Below are positions 57,416 to 64,000 of a DNA stretch of 64,000 bases, piece by piece. Origin of the DNA: an uncultured Eubacteriales bacterium (lineage in GTDB: Bacteria; Bacillota; Clostridia; Christensenellales; Pumilibacteraceae); contig UQSP01000005.1 of assembly GCA_900543755.1 (NCBI GenBank), positions 1 to 64,000 of the forward strand, in the 5' to 3' direction. Each line of letters begins with the position of its first letter. Positions within the stretch are counted from its first letter, which is position 1. Made by a program: the position numbers and the translations under genes. Below the pieces are notes generated by a model. It did not search any database, had not been told where the DNA came from, and saw only the letters and a program-made list of their open reading frames with translations.

Positions 57416-57452
57416 AAAAAACGCGCCTTTGGTTTAGCGGGGCGCGGTTTTA
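57416..57452 (+). terminator. terminator of the XRE gene; left copy of a 31-nt repeat flanking the retron
   Basis: CGCGCC (57422-57427) pairs with GGCGCG (57441-57446), loop of 13, followed by GTTTTATT. The 31 bases 57416-57446 recur identically at 58776-58806. Between 57231 and 57415 nothing else was recognised. Confidence 0.8.
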
Positions 57453-57513
57453 TTATGCGGGATTTTACTTTAAGAAACCTTATTTATCGATTTGAAACCT
57501 GGCTTTTAATTTG

Positions 57514-57542
57514 TTGACAAAATCAAACGAATTACATATACT
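57514..57542 (+). promoter_or_regulatory. promoter of the retron
   Basis: TTGACA (57514-57519), a 17-base spacer and TATACT (57537-57542). The predicted start (about 57548-57550) coincides with the left arm of the a1/a2 pair, as expected for a retron ncRNA. Confidence 0.8.
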
Positions 57543-57547
57543 GAAAA

Positions 57548-57780
57548 AAAGAACAACAGTGAGTTTCCTATTCGGAAAGGGGTGTCGAGTCGTCATCTTA
57601 TCATAAACGGTTAACGTATTCGCTGCGCAAGCCCTGCAAAACTTTTTCTACCGAAAATTTTTGCGCACCGGGTTTGCTCCGCTCAGCCGAAATGCTCAAC
57701 GTAGTAAGGCAAGGCTTCGTAAACTTCACCTTGCTGCCCTACGCCTGCGCGTTTCGCCATACAAATAAGTGTTGTTCTTT
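57548..57780 (+). ncRNA. retron msr-msd non-coding RNA
   Basis: AAAGAACAACA (57548-57558, a1) and TGTTGTTCTTT (57770-57780, a2) are perfect 11-bp complements closing about 233 nt. Just after a1 there is a short hairpin, TTTCC/GGAAA (57564-57578), typical of msr; a G at 57559, 57561 or 57563 is a candidate priming residue. A TGCGCAA/TTGCGCA stem spans 57624-57667. The msd candidate is a long stem from CGAAATGC (57688-57695) to GCGTTTCG (57749-57756), enclosing GTAG/CTAC and GCAAGG/CCTTGC around a 14-nt loop. The RNA ends 23 bases before the RT start, the usual position. Confidence 0.82.
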
Positions 57781-57803
57781 GTTTCGAGGACGGAGGGAAA
57801 TTT

Positions 57804-58712
57804 GTGATAGTTTACCGTGAACTTAAATCCGTCGAAAGAGATTTGGGCTTTCCCGCCAAAACTCTGTACGGATTAAGCAATAATCTGGAACGGCATTATC
57901 GCAACGCGTTTATACCGAAAAAAGACGGAACGATGCGCAAGCTCTCCGTCCCCGATTTTATTTTGAAAAAAGTTCAGCAATCGATTTACGTCAACATTTT
58001 GGCGTACTATCCCGTGTCGCGTTTTGCTTACGCTTACGTTTACGGCGCAAGCGTACTGAAAAACGCCGCGCCGCACGTCGGACAAAAAAAGATATTAAAA
58101 CTGGATATAGACGGATTTTTCGACAATATATCCTATTCGCTGGTGAAAGAAAAGGTTTTTTATAAAGAAAAGTTTTCCGAGCCAATCCGTATCTTGTTGA
58201 CCATGCTTTGCTATTATCGCGACGCGTTACCTCAAGGCGCGCCTTCTTCGCCCGCTATTACAAACATAATCATGTACGACTTCGACGAGTCGGTCGGTGC
58301 GTTTTGTGAAGAAGAGGGCGTTGTTTATACAAGGTATTGCGACGACATGACTTTCAGCGGAGATTTTGACGAGAATAAAATCATTTCGTTTGTCAAAACG
58401 GAACTTAAAAAGCTGGGCTTGTTTTTGAAAAGCAGGAAAACCAGAACAGTAACTTGTTCTAAACGTCAGACGGTAACCGGCGTTGTCGTCAACGAAAAAA
58501 TCAATTTAGCAGAAGAATATAAAAAGAAAATCCGTCAGGAAATGTATTTTATCCGAAAATTCGGTCTTGACGCTCACATGAAAAAAGTCGGCGTAACCGA
58601 TAAGCAAAAATATCTCGCGTCTTTAAAAGGGCGCATATCTTACGTTTTGCAGACGCTTCCCGACAGTAAGGAATTTACGGAATACAAGCAAGCCATAAAC
58701 AATAAGGTTTAA
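57804..58712 (+). CDS. retron-type reverse transcriptase
   Basis: This 302-residue RT initiates at GTG, 6 bases after GGAGGG. Retron hallmarks are all present: N87-A-A-P-H91 (NAxxH) before L-D101-I-D-GFF, QGAPSSP (144-150), the active-site Y178-C-D-D181 and V224-T-G226 (VTG) in the thumb region that reads the msr. No maturase, HNH, protease or primase domain is attached, and the length is typical of stand-alone retron RTs. It copies part of the adjacent ncRNA into branched multicopy DNA. No effector is fused or directly downstream, so partners are probably the upstream XRE and small membrane proteins, or elsewhere. Retrons are anti-phage systems. Confidence 0.95.
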   Translation: MIVYRELKSVERDLGFPAKTLYGLSNNLERHYRNAFIPKKDGTMRKLSVPDFILKKVQQSIYVNILAYYPVSRFAYAYVYGASVLKNAAPHVGQKKILKLDIDGFFDNISYSLVKEKVFYKEKFSEPIRILLTMLCYYRDALPQGAPSSPAITNIIMYDFDESVGAFCEEEGVVYTRYCDDMTFSGDFDENKIISFVKTELKKLGLFLKSRKTRTVTCSKRQTVTGVVVNEKINLAEEYKKKIRQEMYFIRKFGLDAHMKKVGVTDKQKYLASLKGRISYVLQTLPDSKEFTEYKQAINNKV

Positions 58713-58775
58713 CTCGCTTTTGTCTTTGACGTGACCGTAAATCTAAAGAAACGGTTTAATCTATTCGACTTTGTT

Positions 58776-58813
58776 AAAAAACGCGCCTTTGGTTTAGCGG
58801 GGCGCGTTTGATT
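58776..58813 (+). terminator. terminator of the retron; right copy of the flanking 31-nt repeat
   Basis: Same hairpin as at 57416 (CGCGCC/GGCGCG at 58782-58806), followed by TTTGATTTTATT. Identity with the left copy covers 58776-58806 and ends there. The 178 bases from 58814 to the next gene show nothing recognised. Confidence 0.8.
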
Positions 58814-58991
58814 TTATTTAAACGTTAAAAAGTTACAGACTTAAAATCATTATACTGATATTATATTCACCCCCGAACACCTGTCTGATTTTTAAGAATC
58901 ACCCGGACTTTTATAAACTTCGGGAGCAGATTAAATCACGGGCTTGGCGCAACGAAACTGTTTTTCCGGACAAGCCGTCGCTTCTTTTGCG

Positions 58992-59729
58992 TCAGAAGAT
59001 GTCGCTCATCTGGAAAAGCCTGTAAAGACGGTCGAGATAGGGCGTCAGTTTTTCGCGTATAAGGCAGGACATAACGGTATTTTTGTATCCCGTAAGCAGC
59101 GGCTTTACAAGGTCAATGCGGTTTGGGGTAAGCGCGCTTTCGATACTGCGCGCCAAAAGAAACAAATCCTGTTTGGTGTCCATGGATATTACCACGCTTT
59201 CGCCCACAAGCGAGTTCATTTCCTGCAAAAGCTGTTTTACCGCTTCGCGCAAAGTTATGTCCACGGCGTCGTCTTCAAGGTAAGACTCCGCACCGTTGTA
59301 GTAAACGTACTCCGTCACGTCGCGGAAAGGCACGATGAGAGCCGAGCAGAAAAGCGCGAATTCCTCGTTGGGGTTGGTGTGATAGAAATATTCGTCCAGA
59401 AAGTCCCTCAGTACGCGCTTGCCGCTGTCGATTTCCAGCAGCAGACAAAAGACGTATGCTATAAGTTTGGTCTGGTTCTGCGGCGGGACCAGCTTGCTTC
59501 TTCCGCCCACTTTGGTCTGGGATTTCAGAAACTCCGCCTGGCGGTTGTATCCTTTAAGCGCGGTTCTGAATATGTCGTAAATGCGCGGATAGGTAGCAAT
59601 CGTGCGCATGAGGTCTGAAATCTTGCGCTCGCTAAGCAAAAACTTGGCGTCGCACATACTGTCGCACGCAGTAACAAACGCCTTTACGTCTTCTTCCGTG
59701 TCGTTTAAGTTGTCAAAGCGGTTTAGCAT
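58992..59729 (-). CDS. conserved-looking helical protein of unknown function
   Basis: This 245-residue soluble, mainly helical protein has no signal peptide or recognised motif. Features visible: a Tyr/Phe-rich centre (FLDEYFYHTNPNEEFALFCSALI), an acidic stretch (YLEDDAVDITLREAVKQLL) and a C terminus LTPYLDRLYRLFQMSDIF. The ATG at 59729 follows a GGGGGTGG site, and a promoter and a small leader hairpin precede it. It is convergent with the retron RT across 279 bp; no functional link is visible. Codon use resembles the neighbours. Confidence 0.6.
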   Translation of the reverse strand: MLNRFDNLNDTEEDVKAFVTACDSMCDAKFLLSERKISDLMRTIATYPRIYDIFRTALKGYNRQAEFLKSQTKVGGRSKLVPPQNQTKLIAYVFCLLLEIDSGKRVLRDFLDEYFYHTNPNEEFALFCSALIVPFRDVTEYVYYNGAESYLEDDAVDITLREAVKQLLQEMNSLVGESVVISMDTKQDLFLLARSIESALTPNRIDLVKPLLTGYKNTVMSCLIREKLTPYLDRLYRLFQMSDIF

Positions 59730-59758
59730 TTTTCCACCCCCGAGGTTTTATCGAAAAA

Positions 59759-59814
59759 AGCAGCGATTTTGTCGCTTTTTGATTTATTTTAGCATAATCC
59801 GACGTTTTCCGCAA
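59759..59814 (-). promoter_or_regulatory. promoter and leader hairpin of the 245-residue protein
   Basis: On the minus strand TTGCGG (59814-59809), a 17-base spacer and TAAAAT (59791-59786). Just downstream, AGCGA/TCGCT with loop CAAAA is followed by GCTTTTTT, which could act as a weak attenuator. Confidence 0.5.
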
Positions 59815-60042
59815 CTTTTTTGATAAAGGTAAAAATTTCCCCGCGATTGTCTTCAAAACATACGCCGCGGGGAAAAAGTAATTTTATTTCGCCAAAATCG
59901 GTTTTAAGCCTGTTAAAACGCATTAAAGCTTTGTCAAAGCACTAATGAAATTAAGAATTTGCATTCAGCACAAGGTAAATATAATATGGGGAAATCTCCA
60001 ATGGCAATTACCGCAAAGGCATTAAGCAAAAAAGTTTCCGTT

Positions 60043-60104
60043 AAAAAAGCCGCCGTATATTACTTGTAAACCCTTTATCGCGGTCAGGAAACATAAGGCG
60101 GCTT
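60043..60104 (-). terminator. minus-strand terminator after the ABC permease
   Basis: On the minus strand AAGCCGCCT (from 60104) pairs with a GGCGGCTT arm that runs into TTTTTT (60054-60043), with a loop of about 42 bases. It lies 37 bases past the permease stop. Between 59830 and 60043 no gene was seen. Confidence 0.6.
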
Positions 60105-60140
60105 AATTAACAGTCAATGATTGAAAGACGTAAAGCGTGC

Positions 60141-60905
60141 TTAAATCCAGTTTTTAAACGAGAGGCGCAAAAGCCTGTATAAAATCGCTTCCAGCAAAAG
60201 CGACACTATTACCGTCAGCGTTGTCAGCGCCATAAGCCGTGCGGTTTCAAAGTAAACGCGGTAAGTCTGCATCATTGCACCCAAGGAGCCCGCTGTGGAA
60301 GCAAGCACTTCGGCGGCTACGGTAAGCTTTACGCACAGCGACAGCGCGCCCGCCGCCGAGCGGGAAGCCATGGGCGCCGCCAGCGGAATATAGAAACGGA
60401 AAGCGAGTATGGTTTTGTCCGCCCCGTCGATTTTCGCCATATCGATTACGTCGCGGTCAACGCGCGTCATGCTTTCGTAAAACAGCGAGTATAGGGTGGG
60501 GAAAATAACCAGCAAAGCGACGATTACCGTTGCGGTTTTGGGCCCCGTCCAGATTATAAGCAACAGCACCACCGCCATGGTGGGCAGCGCCCTCAATACG
60601 GATACGACGGGTGAAAGCAGTTTATAAGCAGGAGCAAAAAACAAGGAAATCACGGCAAGCGAAAGCGCAAAACCGAAAGAAATCAGGTACGATATGACCG
60701 ACCTTGTAAGCGTGGAAAGCAGTGCGCCGTAAGTTTTTGCTTCGGTCAGCATGACGAAAAACAGTTTTATCGCCGTCAGAGGGCGGGGTACGATAAATTC
60801 GCTTTGCGAAATTACCGCCGCAACAAACCAGACGATAAACAGAAAGGCGACTACTGCAAAAGGATAAATCGCTTCTTTTAAAATTTTCGTTACACCGACT
60901 TTCAA
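60141..60905 (-). CDS. ABC transporter permease (SsuC/TauC/ThiX type)
   Basis: This 254-residue permease has about six membrane helices and the EAA loop typical of the nitrate/sulfonate/thiamine-precursor group (DVIDMAKIDGADKTILAFRFYIPLAAPM). It begins at TTG 60905, with GGGAG about 10 bases upstream. It follows the binding-protein gene by 128 bp. Its partner ATPase gene would normally be next to it but is absent: the following minus-strand gene is the unrelated 245-residue protein. The importer must borrow an ATPase encoded elsewhere or the gene was lost. A AGGCGC/GGCGCC hairpin lies between the two genes (about 60928-60950). Confidence 0.88.
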   Translation of the reverse strand: MKVGVTKILKEAIYPFAVVAFLFIVWFVAAVISQSEFIVPRPLTAIKLFFVMLTEAKTYGALLSTLTRSVISYLISFGFALSLAVISLFFAPAYKLLSPVVSVLRALPTMAVVLLLIIWTGPKTATVIVALLVIFPTLYSLFYESMTRVDRDVIDMAKIDGADKTILAFRFYIPLAAPMASRSAAGALSLCVKLTVAAEVLASTAGSLGAMMQTYRVYFETARLMALTTLTVIVSLLLEAILYRLLRLSFKNWI

Positions 60906-61033
60906 ATTTTATAACTCCCGGGTGCAGGCGCTTTTTTATGGGCGCCTTTTTATTATGTGCAAAAGATTCGTTTGCGCTGCGTTTGCGGGCTGCGATTAAG
61001 CCTTATTTAAAAGGGCGCGTCCCCATTTTTTTA

Positions 61034-62020
61034 TTACATATAAAAGAACGCGTCGGCAGGTGCGCTTGTGGACTGCGCGTCTATGGCCATAATTTTGTTG
61101 ATGTAGCTTTTGACTTTTTCCTTGGCGTCCGCAGCTTTTTCGACTTTTATGTTGCAGTTTGCAATAACGGTTTCGGTAAGGTTATCAGCCGTAAATGAGG
61201 GGTTAAGACCTTCGGTAAGGTGGTTTTTCACCGCCTCGGCGGCGTCTGAAGCGTGGGAGGGCAGCCACTCGGCGGAAGCGTTAAGCGCGTCCAGCAAAGC
61301 GTTTACGAAATCCTTGTCTTGCGTAAGCTCAGTCTTGGCAAGCAGCACCGCCTGAGGATAACCGCCTTCGCCCCAAAGCTCCTGAAGGCTTAAGCGTACT
61401 TTAATTGCGGGAACTTTGCCCGTAATGGTGGAAACTGCGGGCTCGGGCGCGACTACGAAGTCCAGCGCGGCAGCGCCTTCGGCGTTAAGTCTTGCGGCGA
61501 TTTCCGTGCCTGCGATATTGACAAGATAAACGTTTTCCGAATTAAGCGCGGCCGCGTCCTCGGTGTAAAAAATGCCCTTGTCGGCGAGTATTGCCTTAAA
61601 CGTAAGGCCGGGTACGTTTGCAAGATTGACTACGCCTATTTTTTTGCCCTTAAGCGCGTTTATGTCGCCCGCCTCCTGCTTGCCCACGACGAAAAGGTTT
61701 CCGTGAGTGTTTACGCTGAGCATCTTGTATTTTTCGCCCGTGCCCGCAAGCTTGGTTGCCGCGTTTACGGGAATAAGCGCCGCGGCGGCGGTTTCGTTCG
61801 CCACATAAGTGCCTATCGTGTTCGCGTCCACGACGTGATAGCTGACTTCGCGCTCAAGCGTGTTGTTCTCGCTCATAAGCCGGGAAAAGGCAAGCGCGGG
61901 CGCGCCGTCGGGCATATAAATTTCGATTTTGCCTTCGTAGTCCTTGTTGCATCCGGCAAGCGACAAGCAAAGCGCAAGCGTCAGTACGACGCCAAGTAAC
62001 ATTGAAAATAATTTTTTCAT
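61034..62020 (-). CDS. ABC substrate-binding lipoprotein (SsuA/THI5-like)
   Basis: This 328-residue lipoprotein (SLAGC, C24) has a type-2 periplasmic-binding fold. Strand/loop landmarks are IEIYMPDGAPALAFSRLM (33-50), ALKGKKIGVVNLANVPG near 124-140, the hinge region VAPEPAVSTI near 190, and the ligand-side GGYPQAVLLAKTEL. This is the group that binds sulfonates, nitrate or thiamine precursors; the ligand cannot be told. AAGGAGAACC precedes the ATG. It lies between a TM1266-type regulator and a permease, all on the same strand, so a single operon is likely. Confidence 0.9.
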   Translation of the reverse strand: MKKLFSMLLGVVLTLALCLSLAGCNKDYEGKIEIYMPDGAPALAFSRLMSENNTLEREVSYHVVDANTIGTYVANETAAAALIPVNAATKLAGTGEKYKMLSVNTHGNLFVVGKQEAGDINALKGKKIGVVNLANVPGLTFKAILADKGIFYTEDAAALNSENVYLVNIAGTEIAARLNAEGAAALDFVVAPEPAVSTITGKVPAIKVRLSLQELWGEGGYPQAVLLAKTELTQDKDFVNALLDALNASAEWLPSHASDAAEAVKNHLTEGLNPSFTADNLTETVIANCNIKVEKAADAKEKVKSYINKIMAIDAQSTSAPADAFFYM

Positions 62021-62156
62021 AATAAGGTTCTCCTTTAGATATTGTTAATAATTGTCGGTATTGTTAAAGTTTCGGCAAAAATTTTCTTTCGGTTCATCAG
62101 GGCTTGTTCTCGCGCGTATTAAGCTGAATCTCACGGAGCTAAGCCTGTACCCGATG

Positions 62157-62405
62157 TCAGCCTGCAGAGTAAAGCGCCTTTGCGCTTACGCAGTCAATCA
62201 TGCCGAGTTTTCCCGTAAGTCCGTTGATGACGGACGCGGGCGCGTCCACGACGACACTGATTACGTTAAGCCCCTTTTCGCGGTAGGGAAGTCCCATTCT
62301 GCCCACGACGTAGTCGCCGTAATCGTGAAGTACGGCATTGACTTTTTCCGCGCAATCGTTGCTTTTCGCTATGATTCCGATAAGAGCAATGCGGTTTTCT
62401 TCCAT
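62157..62405 (-). CDS. TM1266-family putative regulator (iron-only hydrogenase system type)
   Basis: This 82-residue protein has the ACT-like/NikR-C-like fold of the TM1266 family: RIALIGIIAKSNDCAEKVN, then LHDYGDYVVGRMGLPYREKGLNVISVVVDAP and a closing GKLGMIDCVSAKALY. Members are usually encoded beside [FeFe]-hydrogenase maturation genes and are thought to be regulatory. Here no hydrogenase gene is in view; instead it leads an operon with an ABC binding protein and permease. The ATG follows AAGGAGAAC, downstream of a consensus promoter and a leader with an intrinsic terminator. Confidence 0.9.
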   Translation of the reverse strand: MEENRIALIGIIAKSNDCAEKVNAVLHDYGDYVVGRMGLPYREKGLNVISVVVDAPASVINGLTGKLGMIDCVSAKALYSAG

Positions 62406-62435
62406 ATATGTTCTCCTTTATGTAAAATTTTGCAA

Positions 62436-62473
62436 ATAAAAAATAAACTCCCTCTGCCGTCGGGCGAAGGGAG
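62436..62473 (-). terminator. leader terminator before the TM1266-type gene
   Basis: On the minus strand CTCCCT (62473-62468) and AGGGAG (62453-62448), with inner GCC/GGC pairs, form a stable hairpin followed by TTTATTTTTTATTT. It lies 31 bases upstream of the gene start and about 95 bases after the predicted transcription start. Confidence 0.75.
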
Positions 62474-62573
62474 GAGCATAAAACAAGGGAATGAACTTCA
62501 GTCATTCCGATATTTACTTGATTGCACTCTCCTTTGCCGTCAGGCGAACCTTTCGGATTAGGTTTGTAAAAAG

Positions 62574-62602
62574 ATTATAAACCGCCGTGCTTGATTTGTC
62601 AA
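62574..62602 (-). promoter_or_regulatory. consensus promoter of the TM1266-ABC operon
   Basis: On the minus strand TTGACA (62602-62597), exactly 17 bases and TATAAT (62579-62574). The start would be near 62567, giving a structured leader of about 160 nt. Confidence 0.85.
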
Positions 62603-62653
62603 CGGTTTGATGAAAAAACATTTAAAATTTTAAGCGGATTTATTCCGCGGCTG

Positions 62654-63607
62654 TCAGCCGATGTCCTTGTATTCGTCGTTGCTTTCTTCGTCGGATTTAT
62701 CGGACTTACTGTCGTTGCCTTTAATCAGTTTTTCCCTTAAAGAGGCCTGAAGGTTTTGTATTTCTTTGGCGATTTCGTCGGGCTTTTCGATAATTTCGTC
62801 GTTGTTTTCGGTATTCAGCACAAGGTCTTCGGATGCTTTTTGCGCGGCAAGCGCGTCAATCTGGTGGTCTGTTAAAATAAGTTTGCCGTCAAACCAGTCG
62901 GGTTTAAGCTTCATGCCGACAAGCGCGTAAACGCACACTCCAAGACAACCCAGGATGTTGACCGCCATGTCGCCCATTGTATCCTTAAGTCCGCTGCCGT
63001 AGGGAACGGAGCTTATTACGCTGCCGTTTTCAAGCGTTTCGGTAATGCCGTCTTGCCAGCGCTGCATGTTAAGGTCGAGAAGTCTGTCCGCGGAATACTC
63101 AAACAATTCCCAGACGTATTCCGTAGTCATGGTAAAGCAAAACGTGAACAGAACGATAAAGAAAGGGGACAGCTTCATTTTTTCGGGGTTTATTTTGTTC
63201 AGCATAAAGATAAACGAAAACCCGATAAACGACATGATGACTCCGCTGGTGGTGTGCAATATTTTATCAAATACTATGCTGTGGTCGTAAACCCTTAAGA
63301 CTTCGCCCAAAACGTAATGGGCAAAGATAAATACGTACAATATTATGGAAATGTAGTTGGGTATGTAAAATTTAAACTTTTTTTCCAGAAAAGCGGGTAT
63401 ATTGATGCAGATAAGCGCCATCACACACATGAAAATCTGGTTCGCGGTGGTTTCAAGACCCTCGCGTTTTACTATATACATCACCAGCGAGGCAATGGCC
63501 GTCATCAGGGTAAGCACCTGCAAAAGGTAATAGAGTATTTTGTTGCCGACGTTTTTCTTTTTTATTTTCTGCTTGTATTTTTGCGTAAGCGCTTCAAGTT
63601 CGTCCAT
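62654..63607 (-). CDS. YjdF/DUF2238-like integral membrane protein with acidic C-terminal tail
   Basis: This 317-residue protein has about six to seven membrane helices (residues 25-220). Its conserved stretches FDKILHTTSGVIMSFIGF, EYVWELFEY and DTMGDMAVNILG resemble the YjdF (DUF2238) membrane family, of unknown function. The C-terminal 90 residues are hydrophilic, acidic and predicted cytoplasmic (ENNDEIIEKPDEIAKEIQ, then Ser/Asp/Lys-rich to the end). GAGGTG precedes the ATG at 63607. It is a single gene with no partner. The following 393 bases to the window end contain no recognisable feature. Confidence 0.75.
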   Translation of the reverse strand: MDELEALTQKYKQKIKKKNVGNKILYYLLQVLTLMTAIASLVMYIVKREGLETTANQIFMCVMALICINIPAFLEKKFKFYIPNYISIILYVFIFAHYVLGEVLRVYDHSIVFDKILHTTSGVIMSFIGFSFIFMLNKINPEKMKLSPFFIVLFTFCFTMTTEYVWELFEYSADRLLDLNMQRWQDGITETLENGSVISSVPYGSGLKDTMGDMAVNILGCLGVCVYALVGMKLKPDWFDGKLILTDHQIDALAAQKASEDLVLNTENNDEIIEKPDEIAKEIQNLQASLREKLIKGNDSKSDKSDEESNDEYKDIG

Positions 63608-64000
63608 TATTTCACCTCATGACGACAGAATAATAAAAATCGGCGATTGTAATTGCTATTAAAAAACAGCTAAACGGTGCGCGCGCCAATGCGACTGCGC
63701 CGTTTAAGAAAGGTATGTCTTTAATCGCTGTAAAATTTTTTAGTAGCCGCCGATTACTAAACTTGTTAAAACCATTATTACTGATTATAGCTTAAAAACA
63801 CCTTTCAGTCAAGCGTAAAAACTTTTTGTCTTTGGACTTTAACGTCAAAGGAGTAAAAACAGTGTTTTTTACAAAACTCAGATAAGCATTATAAGATTAA
63901 AGACATTAAAAGTCCGTCCGACACAATTATCGGGTTCAGATAAAGTTTGTCTGAAAAACGCTGCAAAAAATATGTAAGCCGCCGTATTTGTTTGAGTATT

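Noticed and set aside
57804..58712. Reverse transcriptase as group II intron or diversity-generating element
   Set aside because: It lacks maturase and endonuclease domains, has no domain V-like intron RNA, no template/variable repeat pair, and carries the retron NAxxH and VTG motifs plus an msr-msd-like RNA upstream.
62406..62567. TPP riboswitch before the THI5-like ABC genes
   Set aside because: The conserved CUGAGA and related TPP-box elements are absent; THF, purine and fluoride patterns were also compared by eye without a match.

Overview
The window looks like one contig of an anaerobic, gut-type Firmicute (Bacillota, Clostridia). The evidence is strong AGGAGG-type ribosome sites, consensus sigma-A promoters, many lipoproteins with a Cys at residue 23-27, Cys-type sulfatases with an anaerobic sulfatase-maturating radical SAM enzyme, and a TM1266-type regulator. 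The protein style (giant repeat-rich surface proteins, Listeria-Bacteroides/InlB-type repeats, BspA-type leucine-rich repeats) recalls uncultured Christensenellales-like lineages, but that placement is a guess. Bases 1-47 are Illumina Nextera adapter, so the left end is a library artefact.

Layout. 0.2-3 kb: gene remnant, LysR regulator, divergent two-gene chromate-type transporter. 3-11 kb: Cys-type sulfatase, MscL, GH78-like glycosidase, MarR regulator with an SDR epimerase, and a ferritin-like protein. 11-40 kb is a surface/secretion block: a 2477-residue membrane-anchored subtilase with leucine-rich repeats, a small repeat lipoprotein, a five-gene oligopeptide (Opp) ABC importer whose subunits carry unusual insertions, and three large tandem repeat lipoproteins, the last interrupted by an in-frame amber codon. 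40-48.4 kb is a sulfated-glycan locus: GH43-like lipoprotein, CBM9-like multidomain lipoprotein, second sulfatase, and the maturase that both sulfatases need. 49-51 kb: LacI regulator and a zinc-ribbon membrane protein. 51.2-53.9 kb: uracil permease and uracil phosphoribosyltransferase behind a leader that looks like UTP-sensing pyrBI-type attenuation. 54-56.4 kb: two overlapping glycine-rich lipoprotein paralogues.

56.6-58.8 kb is the most interesting region. A 55-residue membrane protein and a 71-residue XRE repressor are divergently transcribed across two matching palindromes. They are followed by a retron: promoter, about 233-nt ncRNA closed by an 11-bp a1/a2 pair, and a 302-residue reverse transcriptase with retron NAxxH, YCDD and VTG motifs. 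The retron is flanked by two identical 31-nt terminator repeats. The membrane protein, the HTH protein or both are candidate partners of the retron.

59-64 kb, all on the minus strand: an unrecognised 245-residue protein, an ABC permease and substrate-binding lipoprotein in an operon with a TM1266-family regulator (no ATPase in view), and a YjdF-like membrane protein. No rRNA, tRNA, CRISPR array, insertion sequence or prophage structural gene was seen.
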